Assembly (NCBI GenBank): GCA_024710535.1
Contig: JANJUO010000632.1
Location: forward strand, 1-6,265
Length of the DNA: 6,265 bases
Source: a bacterium
GTDB lineage: Bacteria; Bacteroidota; Ignavibacteria; Kapaibacteriales; UBA2268
Direction: 5' to 3'
Within the stretch, counting starts at the first letter, position 1. Every line of letters begins with the position of its first letter. The notes below the pieces were generated by a model, which saw only the letters and a program-made list of their open reading frames with translations, ran no database searches and had not been told where the DNA came from. Shown piece after piece: positions 1-5,035 of this stretch. The position numbers were made by a program, and so were the translations under genes.

Positions 1-1
1 A

Positions 2-934
2 ATTTTAGAAAAAACTTCTCAATCAGGTCGTGGTTTATTAATCATTTCTGAAGATTTGGAAGGTGAAGCATTAGCAACTTTAGTTGTTAATAAATTACGT
101 GGTACTTTGAGAGTTGCAGCAGTTAAGGCACCTGGCTTTGGCGACAGACGTAAAGCAATGCTCGAAGATATTGCAATTTTGACTGGTGGTACAGTTATCA
201 GCGAAGAAAAAGGCTATAAATTAGATCAAGCAACTTTGGCTTATCTTGGTCATGCAAAAAGCATCATCATTGACAAAGACAACACAACTATCGTTGAAGG
301 CGCTGGCAAAAGCGAAGATATCAAACAAAGAATTAATGAAATTCGAGTTCAAATCGAAAAAACTTCTTCAGAATATGACAGAGAAAAATTACAAGAACGT
401 CTTGCTAAACTTAGCGGTGGCGTAGCTGTATTGAAAATCGGTGCATCAACTGAAGTTGAAATGAAAGAAAAGAAAGCAAGAGTAGAAGACGCATTGCACG
501 CAACAAGAGCCGCAGTAGAAGAAGGTATTGTTCCTGGTGGTGGCGTTGCTTATCTGCGTACTTTACACAAATTAGATTCAGTTGTTACTGCAAACGAAGA
601 TCAATTAACAGGTGTTAATATCATTCGTAGAGCGATTGAAGAACCAATTCGCCAAATCGTTACAAATGCCGGCGAAGAAGCATCAGTTGTATGCAATGCT
701 GTAAAAGCTGGAACAGGCGCTTATGGCTACAATGCTGGAACAGGCGAATATTGCGACTTGTTTGAAGCAGGCGTTATCGACCCAACTAAGGTTAGTCGCG
801 TTGCATTAGAAAATGCTGCATCAGTTGCAGGTTTATTACTTACAACAGAAGCTACAATCGTTGACAAACCATCCAAAGAAGCTCCAATGCCTGCAATGCC
901 AGGTGGAATGGGCGGAATGGACGGAATGTATTAA
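2..934 (+). CDS. groEL: Chaperonin GroEL (Hsp60), 5'-truncated by the window edge
   Basis: The reading frame is open from base 2 with no start, so the gene begins upstream; 310 codons are visible. By alignment from memory to E. coli GroEL (about 548 aa), this is the second half of the apical domain through the intermediate and equatorial domains to the C terminus. Hallmarks in order are LVVNKLRG, VAAVKAPGFGDRRKAML, TGGTVISEE, DREKLQERLAKLSGGVAV, the block EMKEKKARVEDALHATRAA, GGGVAYLR and NAGEEASVV. The Asp codon at 488-490 matches the ATP-hydrolysis residue Asp398 of E. coli. The tail GGMGGMDGMY is the usual flexible Gly-Gly-Met tail. GroEL works in the cytoplasm as a double heptameric ring with GroES, folding proteins in an ATP-driven cycle; groES is usually just upstream and would lie outside the window. 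Base composition is moderate (29 G+C of 60 at 661-720). The TTG at 56 is an internal Leu codon, not a start. Confidence 0.98.
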   Translation: MLEKTSQSGRGLLIISEDLEGEALATLVVNKLRGTLRVAAVKAPGFGDRRKAMLEDIAILTGGTVISEEKGYKLDQATLAYLGHAKSIIIDKDNTTIVEGAGKSEDIKQRINEIRVQIEKTSSEYDREKLQERLAKLSGGVAVLKIGASTEVEMKEKKARVEDALHATRAAVEEGIVPGGGVAYLRTLHKLDSVVTANEDQLTGVNIIRRAIEEPIRQIVTNAGEEASVVCNAVKAGTGAYGYNAGTGEYCDLFEAGVIDPTKVSRVALENAASVAGLLLTTEATIVDKPSKEAPMPAMPGGMGGMDGMY

Positions 935-965
935 TCGATTTAGAATTACGAATTCTTTTTGAAGG

Positions 966-996
966 TCCCTGCTATGAAATTGGTGGGGATTTTTTT
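966..996 (+). terminator. Rho-independent terminator after groEL
   Basis: A 9-bp stem (966-974 with 981-989) contains three G-U pairs, has a 6-nt loop and is followed by seven T. It starts about 30 bp after the groEL stop. A smaller hairpin precedes it (AGAATT at 942-947, AATTCT at 951-956, then T at 957-960) and may help. The stem shares its layout and 5' arm with the terminators at 1657-1686 and 2408-2437. Confidence 0.8.
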
Positions 997-1003
997 GTTT
1001 TAG

Positions 1004-1029
1004 GAAATCAAGCTATTTTACTTGATTTC
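1004..1029. promoter_or_regulatory. Perfect 9-bp inverted repeat between groEL and the DUF4160 gene
   Basis: GAAATCAAG (1004-1012) and CTTGATTTC (1021-1029) are exact reverse complements separated by 8 nt. No T-run follows directly, so this is a poor terminator. It lies about 105 bp before the DUF4160 start and could be an operator for that operon or a secondary hairpin of the groEL transcript. The function is inferred; only the symmetry is seen. Confidence 0.45.
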
Positions 1030-1083
1030 AGTTTGTTTGGGATAGATTATTTGTAACAATATTTCACATTGAAGCTCGTTTGA

Positions 1084-1089
1084 TATAAT
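1084..1089 (+). promoter_or_regulatory. Possible -10 box (TATAAT) for the DUF4160-DUF2442 operon
   Basis: A perfect TATAAT lies 44 bp before the DUF4160 start codon. No good -35 element is visible at 16-18 bp; the closest match is TTCACA at 1063-1068 with a 15-bp gap. In such AT-rich DNA a chance match is quite possible. Confidence 0.3.
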
Positions 1090-1133
1090 GATTTATAAGA
1101 GTTTATGAATTTTAAACAATTAGAGGTTCTATT

Positions 1134-1406
1134 ATGCCATTAATTTCAGCATTTTATGGAATATTGATTTATTTGTATGCAGAAAATACATCTAAACACA
1201 ACAAACCACATATACATGCATATTATAATGAATATGAACTTGTTATAAGTTGTGAAGGTGAAATATTGGCTGGTTCTAATAACTTTCCATCAAAGCAAAA
1301 AAAATTGGTCGAAGCATGGGTTGCAATTCATTCAGATGAATTAAATGCGGCTTGGATTGCTTGGAACCGAGATGGAGAAAAATTAAAAATTAAAGGGCTT
1401 GAATAA
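1134..1406 (+). CDS. DUF4160 family protein, first gene of a DUF4160-DUF2442 pair
   Basis: This small soluble protein of 90 aa is about the normal length for DUF4160. It opens MPLISAFYGI and carries the family's His-rich motif HNKPHIHA (H22, P25, H26, H28), then EYELVISCEGEILAG, a helix KKLVEAWVAIHSDEL (W62, H66) and a C-terminal WNRDGEKLKIKGLE. There is no signal peptide or membrane segment. AGAGG at 1122-1126, 7 nt before the ATG, supports this start. The next gene starts 1 nt after the stop, so the two are co-transcribed. DUF4160 genes are often found beside DUF2442 genes, and the pair is commonly suspected to be toxin-antitoxin-like, but I know of no established activity for it. The neighbouring vapBC and mntA-hepT modules make that role plausible here. 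Which partner would be the toxin cannot be told from the sequence. The clustered histidines could bind a metal; that is inference. Confidence 0.85.
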   Translation: MPLISAFYGILIYLYAENTSKHNKPHIHAYYNEYELVISCEGEILAGSNNFPSKQKKLVEAWVAIHSDELNAAWIAWNRDGEKLKIKGLE

Positions 1407-1407
1407 T

Positions 1408-1653
1408 ATGCTACGTCCAACTGCGATAGAAGTTAAACCTTGCGATAATTATGAATTAATTATTAAATTTAATAATGATGAAACTCGATTATTTGATGTA
1501 AAAAAATTATTAGAATATCCTGCATTTAAACCTTTGAAAGAAAAAGCGATTTTTGAAACAGTTCATACTAATGGCATAACTATTGAATGGCAAAATGATA
1601 TTGATATTTGTCCTGATGAATTGTATTATAATAGCAAACTTGTATCAAATTAA
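1408..1653 (+). CDS. DUF2442 family protein, intact copy, partner of DUF4160
   Basis: The protein is 81 aa from ATG 1408. The start MLRPTAIEVKPCDNYELIIKF, the middle TRLFDVKKLLEYPAFKPLK and the conserved end ITIEWQNDIDICPDELYYNS are typical of DUF2442 (NE0471 N-terminal-domain-like fold). The ATG lies 1 nt after the DUF4160 stop. AAAGGG at 1392-1397, 10 nt upstream, can serve as ribosome binding site, so ATG 1408 is preferred over an in-frame TTG at 1399 that would overlap the previous gene. No catalytic motif or membrane segment is visible. The function is unknown; as a small partner protein in a two-gene operon it may bind or neutralise DUF4160, which is inference. A second copy lies at 3199-3467 in the same orientation, and 44 bases (1576-1619) are identical in both. 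Confidence 0.85.
   Translation: MLRPTAIEVKPCDNYELIIKFNNDETRLFDVKKLLEYPAFKPLKEKAIFETVHTNGITIEWQNDIDICPDELYYNSKLVSN
1576..1619 (+). repeat. 44-bp perfect direct repeat, left copy (inside intact DUF2442)
   Basis: These bases encode the ITIEWQNDIDICPD stretch of DUF2442 and recur exactly at 3366-3409, 1,790 bp downstream, in the same orientation. Past one mismatch a further 14 bases also match. The repeat comes from gene duplication, not from an insertion sequence. Confidence 0.9.
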
Positions 1654-1656
1654 AAT

Positions 1657-1686
1657 AACCTGCTATAAAAATAGCTGTTTTTTTTT
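1657..1686 (+). terminator. Terminator after the DUF2442 gene
   Basis: GCTAT (1662-1666) pairs with ATAGC (1671-1675) around an AAAA loop and is followed by TG and nine T (1678-1686). Weaker outer pairing from 1657 is possible with mismatches. It lies 4 nt after the DUF2442 stop. Its 5' side, CCTGCTAT, matches the terminator after groEL. Confidence 0.7.
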
Positions 1687-1708
1687 ATGAAATCATCTGA
1701 AATATTTG

Positions 1709-1716
1709 TATATTTG
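1709..1716 (+). promoter_or_regulatory. Possible Bacteroidota-type -7 box (TATATTTG) for vapBC
   Basis: TATATTTG fits the TAnnTTTG consensus of Bacteroidota primary-sigma promoters and lies 40 bp before vapB. No clear TTTG -33 element is found at the expected distance, so support is weak. GGGGA at 1749-1753 could be the vapB ribosome binding site, although the gap to the ATG is short. Confidence 0.3.
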
Positions 1717-1756
1717 TGTTTTATTTTTTGAAAATACTTTTTTGTAGTGGGGATTT

Positions 1757-1993
1757 ATGCAATTGGAAACTGTTGATATTACAATACATAAAGGAATTCA
1801 AGCAATTAATATCCCTAAGAATATGGCAATTAAGGATAAAAAAGTATTCTTGAAAAGAGTGGGAAATTCAATATACATAATTCCATTCAATAATCCTTGG
1901 CAAAACCTATGGGATAGCATAGATTTATTTACATCTGATTTTATGGAAGAAAGAGAGAGTGATGAAATTCAAATCAGGGAGGATTTTGATTGA
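1757..1993 (+). CDS. vapB: VapB/VagC-type antitoxin (AbrB/SpoVT fold)
   Basis: The protein is 78 aa, usual for VagC/VapB antitoxins. Residues 1-45 form the swapped-hairpin DNA-binding half, with the family pattern G-x-Q-A-x-x-I-P (GIQAINIP), then KKVFLKRVGNSIYIIP. The tail NNPWQNLWDSIDLFTSDFMEER (about residues 45-67) is the acidic, helical toxin-binding part found in this subfamily, followed by an acidic end. Antitoxins of this family occupy the VapC active site and, as the complex, repress their own promoter; the binding site would lie in 1687-1756, but no convincing operator stands out. The last base of its TGA stop is the first base of the vapC ATG. AGGGAGGA (1976-1983), near its 3' end, is the vapC ribosome binding site. 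Family assignment is firm; the exact RNA target of the system cannot be read from the sequence. Confidence 0.9.
   Translation: MQLETVDITIHKGIQAINIPKNMAIKDKKVFLKRVGNSIYIIPFNNPWQNLWDSIDLFTSDFMEERESDEIQIREDFD
1976..1983 (+). promoter_or_regulatory. Strong Shine-Dalgarno of vapC inside vapB
   Basis: AGGGAGGA ends 9 nt before ATG 1993. It decides the vapC start in favour of ATG 1993 over TTG 1990 and implies translational coupling to vapB. Confidence 0.8.
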
Positions 1994-2394
1994 TGGAATA
2001 CATTTTGGATACAAATATTTGTATTTATATTATCAAAAAGAAACCAATTGTAGTTTTTGAAGAATTTAAGAAATCCCCCATTGGAAGTATTGGTATATCA
2101 TCAATTACTTTAGCTGAACTCAAATTTGGAGTTATGAAAAGTTCAAATCCTGTCAAAAATCAAGAAGCTTTAATGAATTTTCTAACACCTTTGGAAATAA
2201 TTGATTTTGATTATGACTCTGCATTACATTATGGCAAGATTAGGGCTTATTTAGAGATTAAAGGTATCCCAATAGGTTCATTAGATATGCTTATTGCTGC
2301 TACGGCATTAAGTAACAATTCAGTTTTGATAACCAATAATGAAAAAGAATTTAGAAGAATACCTGAATTGAAAGTGCAAAATTGGATAAAATAA
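1993..2394 (+). CDS. vapC: VapC toxin, PIN-domain ribonuclease
   Basis: The protein is 133 aa from ATG 1993, the normal size for a VapC with a single PIN domain. Acidic metal-binding residues are in place: D6 in YILDTNICIYI, E42 in ITLAELKFG, D98 in IPIGSLDMLIAA, and the last motif VLITNNEKEF (N115-F120, with E117 and E119). VapC enzymes are Mg2+-dependent endoribonucleases that cut tRNA or rRNA and stop translation when not bound by VapB. They act in the cytoplasm, usually as VapB-VapC dimers of heterodimers. All catalytic positions appear intact, so the toxin should be active. The gene overlaps vapB by one base (TGATG) and has a strong ribosome binding site at 1976-1983. A hairpin terminator follows 13 bp after the stop, closing the operon. 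The RNA target cannot be deduced. Confidence 0.94.
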   Translation: MEYILDTNICIYIIKKKPIVVFEEFKKSPIGSIGISSITLAELKFGVMKSSNPVKNQEALMNFLTPLEIIDFDYDSALHYGKIRAYLEIKGIPIGSLDMLIAATALSNNSVLITNNEKEFRRIPELKVQNWIK

Positions 2395-2407
2395 TTTGTA
2401 AAAAAAA

Positions 2408-2437
2408 TCCCTGCCACGAAAATGGCGGGGATTTTTT
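2408..2437 (+). terminator. Terminator after vapC (symmetrical, could act both ways)
   Basis: A 9-bp stem (2408-2416 with 2423-2431, one G-U pair) has a 6-nt loop, six T after it and seven A before it, so the stem can extend to about 15 bp. It has the same 24-nt layout and nearly the same sequence as the terminator after groEL, with base changes that keep pairing. Confidence 0.88.
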
Positions 2438-2521
2438 CTTCAAATTCAAATATTTCTAAGTTCATTTCGTTTGAAAATAGGATTTTGAATTTAGTAATTT
2501 TATAGAATAATCAGATTAATT

Positions 2522-2830
2522 ATGCAAAGTATAATCTTTAGCCAAATAGATAAACTTCATGAGTATTGCAAAATTTTCAATATCAATAAGATGTATCTTT
2601 TTGGTTCTGCTACATCAGATAAATTCAATAAAAATAGCGATATTGATTTTTTAATTTCATTTAATGATAACATTAGTATTGATGATTATACTGATAATTA
2701 TTTTGAATTACATTATAAATTAAGTGATTTGTTTGGAAGGAAAGTTGATTTAATTACCGAAAGAAGTTTATCAAATCCTTATTTCATTGAAAGTATAAAT
2801 GAAACAAAGGAGTTGATTTATGAATCGTGA
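2522..2830 (+). CDS. mntA: MntA-type minimal nucleotidyltransferase antitoxin
   Basis: The protein is 102 aa. It shows the DNA-polymerase-beta-like nucleotidyltransferase signature G-S-x10-D-x-D: LFGSA (G28, S29) followed by SDIDFLISF (D40, D42), and the third carboxylate D76 in GRKVDLIT. In the well-studied Shewanella oneidensis system, MntA inactivates the partner HepT by adding AMP residues from ATP to a tyrosine next to the HEPN active site. That tyrosine is present in the next gene, so the same mechanism is expected. All three metal-binding acidic residues are intact. The ATG at 2522 has no purine-rich ribosome binding site (the leader is AT-only around it), while the toxin gene has a strong one within this gene's 3' end. 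The two genes overlap by 11 nt. Base composition is low (15 G+C of 60 at 2521-2580), well below groEL and nrfA. Confidence 0.92.
   Translation: MQSIIFSQIDKLHEYCKIFNINKMYLFGSATSDKFNKNSDIDFLISFNDNISIDDYTDNYFELHYKLSDLFGRKVDLITERSLSNPYFIESINETKELIYES
2806..2812 (+). promoter_or_regulatory. Strong Shine-Dalgarno of hepT inside mntA
   Basis: AAAGGAG ends 7 nt before ATG 2820 and fixes that start. Its position in the mntA coding region suggests translation of hepT is coupled to mntA. Confidence 0.85.
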
Positions 2831-3155
2831 ACTAAAAAAATATTTATTTGACATTAGAACTTCAATTGATTCAATAGATGAATATTTAGGTGAAAATAGA
2901 AATTTTTTTAAATTCGAAGAAAGCAAAATTTTACGAAGAGCAGTTGAACGTGAATTGGAAATCATTGGTGAAGCAATGAATATGATTTTGAAAATTGACT
3001 CAACTCTAAATTTTGAAAATGCAAGGCAAATTGTTGATACTCGTAATTTTGTAATTCACAATTACGATAGAGTTGATAATGTAATAATATGGGGAATCAT
3101 TTCTAAACATTTGCCAAAATTGAGAATAGAAGTTGAACAATATCTTATGTTATAA
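2820..3155 (+). CDS. hepT: HepT-type HEPN-domain toxin ribonuclease
   Basis: The all-helical protein of 111 aa is the usual length of HepT (formerly DUF86). The RNase motif R-x4-H-x-Y is present as RNFVIHNY (R75, H80, Y82). Y82 is the expected acceptor of AMP from MntA. The upstream conserved helix ILRRAVERELEIIGEAMNMI (residues 38-57) is also typical. HEPN toxins of this family dimerise to form the active site and cleave RNA in the cytoplasm. The start ATG 2820 overlaps the end of mntA by 11 nt and has AAAGGAG 7 nt upstream. No truncation or active-site loss is seen, so the module appears functional. No hairpin terminator directly follows; transcription may run into the DUF2442 remnant and stop at 3478-3505. 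Such modules are spread horizontally and have been linked to plasmid or island stability and to phage defence. Confidence 0.92.
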   Translation: MNRELKKYLFDIRTSIDSIDEYLGENRNFFKFEESKILRRAVERELEIIGEAMNMILKIDSTLNFENARQIVDTRNFVIHNYDRVDNVIIWGIISKHLPKLRIEVEQYLML

Positions 3156-3188
3156 ATTTATCTAAATTATTAATCCATAAATTATTTT

Positions 3189-3201
3189 CTTGAATAATAT
3201 G
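3189..3201 (+). repeat. 13-bp match to the DUF4160-DUF2442 junction, left of the second DUF2442 copy
   Basis: These bases are identical to 1398-1410, where they spell the last DUF4160 Leu-Glu codons, its stop and the next ATG. Before the second DUF2442 copy they no longer belong to any DUF4160 gene, because an in-frame stop occurs at 3171-3173. They look like a scar of a lost DUF4160 partner, or alternatively a conserved leader. Confidence 0.6.
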
Positions 3202-3467
3202 TTACGCCCAACTGCAATTGAAGTTACGCCTTTAGATGATTACAAATTACTAATTAAATTCAACAATAATGAAACTCGTATTTTTGATGTGAAATTTTAT
3301 TAGATCATCCTGCTTTTAAACCACTGAAAGAAATGTCAATTTTTAAAACTGTTTATACAAACGGTATAACTATTGAATGGCAAAATGATATTGATATTTG
3401 TCCTGATGATTTGTATTATAATAGTGTAAGTTATTTGGCTAAACGAATTAATTTTTCTCTTGAATAA
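3199..3467 (+). pseudogene. Second DUF2442 gene, broken by a one-base frameshift
   Basis: From ATG 3199 the frame reads MLRPTAIEVTPLDDYKLLIK and on to TRIFDVKFY, then stops at TAG 3301-3303 after 34 codons. Reading one base back from about 3294 restores the family sequence: LLDHPAFKPLKEMSIF, then ITIEWQNDIDICPDDLYYNS, ending at TAA 3465-3467. Compared with the intact copy (1408-1653), one base is missing in the A/T run near 3292-3298. The restored product would have a longer, different C terminus (YLAKRINFSLE) than the intact copy. No slippery heptamer in the right phase is seen, so programmed frameshifting is unlikely; a sequencing or assembly error in the homopolymer run remains possible. 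There is no DUF4160 gene in front. Identity to the intact copy is highest at the 3' end (58 of 59 bases from 3366) and clearly lower in the first half. Confidence 0.85.
3366..3409 (+). repeat. 44-bp perfect direct repeat, right copy (inside broken DUF2442)
   Basis: Identical to 1576-1619. It lies downstream of the frameshift, and both copies sit in the same codon phase of the DUF2442 frame, so a crossover here would join the intact 5' half of the left gene to the intact 3' half of the right one. Confidence 0.9.
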
Positions 3468-3477
3468 AAATCCCAAA

Positions 3478-3505
3478 AAAAGCCCCGCATAATTGCAGGG
3501 CTTTT
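3478..3505 (-). terminator. Terminator for nrfHA, in the convergent gap
   Basis: An 8-bp stem AAAAGCCC (3478-3485) with GGGCTTTT (3498-3505) continues inward with a C-A mismatch and GCA/TGC around a TAAT loop. On the minus strand it is followed by a seven-U run (A at 3475-3481 on the plus strand), 22 bp after the nrfA stop. It also has four T on the plus side, so it may stop transcripts from the toxin-antitoxin cluster as well. A 10-bp palindrome (TTCTTAAGAA, 3507-3516) lies beside it. Confidence 0.88.
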
Positions 3506-3526
3506 CTTCTTAAGAATTTCAAGAAC

Positions 3527-5017
3527 TTACTTTTGTTGATATGTATTCAAACTGCCTTGTCTTTGTTTTGCTTTTTCATCCCATTGTTTAACCAATGTAT
3601 TTAGCAATTCAACTTTTTCAGCAACTAATTTTGGCATATCCAAACCAATATATTCTTGTGCTTTTGCTTTTGTGGAGATGTCTGGTAATGGAGTAGGAAT
3701 TGATTTTCCATGTTTAACGAGTACAATATTGATCAAGCCGCGTGCTTGTTCTGCTTTTTGAACTGATGTTCCAAGCACTCTCAATGCTTCAACAGGTGCA
3801 TGGAATCCAACACCATTTGCAGCAGCAACCCAATCCCATCTCCATTGTGCATGGCGGATAAGTTTCAGTATTGGTTTCATTTCTTCTTCAGTTGCACCTG
3901 CATCCCAAGCGGCTTTTGCTTCGATATGTGCGGCAGCAAGAGCTTTTTCGGCAATTCTGCGAATTTCCAAAACTCTTTCTTGGCGGTCAAGAACGTCCTG
4001 CACTAAAGTTTTTTCACTTTCTTTATGGCAAACTTGACAAGCAATTGCAATATTATTCAATGGGCTTTGAATATGGTGGTCAGTGAATTTCACGCCACCT
4101 TCAACTTTATATGGCATGTGGCAATCAGCACATGAAACACCGCGTTTTGCATGAATACCAGTCATAAACAATTCGTAGTCTGGGTGCTGTGCTTTTAGCA
4201 TTGGAGCGCGGGAAATTTTGTGAGTCCAATCAGAAAATTCAATTTCATCGAAGTAAGCTTCCATTGAATCGGCACTAAATCCTTTATCCCATGGGAAATT
4301 AAGATAATTTTTTGGTTCTTTTTTGAAATGGTATTCAACGTGGCATTGAGCACATACTAATGAACGCATTTCATTATGAGTGAAACTTTCCACTTTTCTG
4401 CCCAAACGAGCATAAGCCTCAACCAATGCAGGTCTTGAAATAGAGAGATTCATTGTTTTAGGGTCATGACAATCTTGGCAACCGATTGGATTCACAACTT
4501 CAGATCCTAAATCAATCAACTTTCCACTGTAGTATTGCTCAACTCCCATTTTCTGCATCAATCTTGGTACGTCAGGACTCTTACAAGTCCAACATGTTGC
4601 TGGCATTGTACTTTGAACTCCTTGAGTTCTTAAAGTGCTTCTTACATCTTTAACTGCATAAGCATGTCCGCGTCCTTGATTATAGTCTTTAGAAAAAGCA
4701 TAACCTGCCCATAAAACAACCAATTCTGGATAATTTTCAAGATAATCGTGCTTTATCGATCCACCGTGAGCAGATGCAAAATTTGTATCAAGCGTTTTTA
4801 AATATGTTTCATATTCTTTTGGGAAATTCTCTCCCCAAACTTCATTTCTTGGCTCCCAATCAGCAATTGGTTTAGTGATTTGGAATTTTGCGGCTGTTTC
4901 TGCTCTTCTTTCCATTATTGAAGCAGTAAAAATACCAGCTAAAAATACAACTATTACAGTTACAGAAAAAATAACCCAGTTAACTACGGGTTTTCTTTGA
5001 TTAGTAGAATCAGACAT
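3527..5017 (-). CDS. nrfA: Cytochrome c nitrite reductase, pentahaem catalytic subunit
   Basis: NrfA (496 aa) reduces nitrite to ammonium with six electrons, outside the cytoplasmic membrane. All five haem sites are present: the active-site haem CWTCK (C142-K146, lysine as ligand) and four CxxCH sites, CQDCH (180-184), CAQCH (222-226), CADCH (296-300) and CQVCH (327-331). Substrate residues matching E. coli R114, Y216 and H264 are R116 (GRGHAY), Y229 (CHVEYH) and H278 (KAQHPDYE). The calcium ligands E228, Y229, K275 and Q277 are also kept. Residues about 13-34 form one hydrophobic segment followed by ERRAE, without an obvious AxA cleavage site, so the protein may stay membrane-anchored rather than being released as in E. 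coli; this is inference. The start ATG has AGGAG 8 nt upstream and lies 18 bp after nrfH, so the two form one operon. No maturation gene or regulator is in the window. Confidence 0.98.
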   Translation of the reverse strand: MSDSTNQRKPVVNWVIFSVTVIVVFLAGIFTASIMERRAETAAKFQITKPIADWEPRNEVWGENFPKEYETYLKTLDTNFASAHGGSIKHDYLENYPELVVLWAGYAFSKDYNQGRGHAYAVKDVRSTLRTQGVQSTMPATCWTCKSPDVPRLMQKMGVEQYYSGKLIDLGSEVVNPIGCQDCHDPKTMNLSISRPALVEAYARLGRKVESFTHNEMRSLVCAQCHVEYHFKKEPKNYLNFPWDKGFSADSMEAYFDEIEFSDWTHKISRAPMLKAQHPDYELFMTGIHAKRGVSCADCHMPYKVEGGVKFTDHHIQSPLNNIAIACQVCHKESEKTLVQDVLDRQERVLEIRRIAEKALAAAHIEAKAAWDAGATEEEMKPILKLIRHAQWRWDWVAAANGVGFHAPVEALRVLGTSVQKAEQARGLINIVLVKHGKSIPTPLPDISTKAKAQEYIGLDMPKLVAEKVELLNTLVKQWDEKAKQRQGSLNTYQQK

Positions 5018-5025
5018 TTTTTTAA

Positions 5026-5030
5026 CTCCT
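5026..5030 (-). promoter_or_regulatory. Shine-Dalgarno AGGAG of nrfA
   Basis: On the minus strand AGGAG lies 8 nt before the nrfA ATG, within the 18-bp gap after nrfH. It confirms the start at 5017. Confidence 0.85.
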
Positions 5031-5035
5031 GATAA

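Noticed and set aside
2247..2465. Minus-strand open frame of 72 codons across the vapC end
   Set aside because: It is antisense to the conserved vapC 3' end and the terminator, with no family resemblance.
2771..2965. Minus-strand open frame of 64 codons across the mntA-hepT junction
   Set aside because: It is antisense to two clearly conserved genes and is a by-product of AT-rich coding sequence.
3286..3303. Programmed -1 frameshift rescuing the second DUF2442 gene
   Set aside because: The codons before the stop (GTG AAA TTT TAT) do not form an X-XXY-YYZ slippery heptamer in phase, and no downstream pseudoknot is evident; a mutation or sequencing error is simpler.
1134..3467. Insertion sequence or integron carrying the toxin-antitoxin cluster
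   Set aside because: No transposase, integrase, terminal inverted repeats or attC-like sites were found; the flanking repeats are coding DUF2442 duplicates.
3800..4086. Two overlapping plus-strand open frames inside nrfA
   Set aside because: They are antisense to the conserved haem-binding region of nrfA and have no recognisable product.
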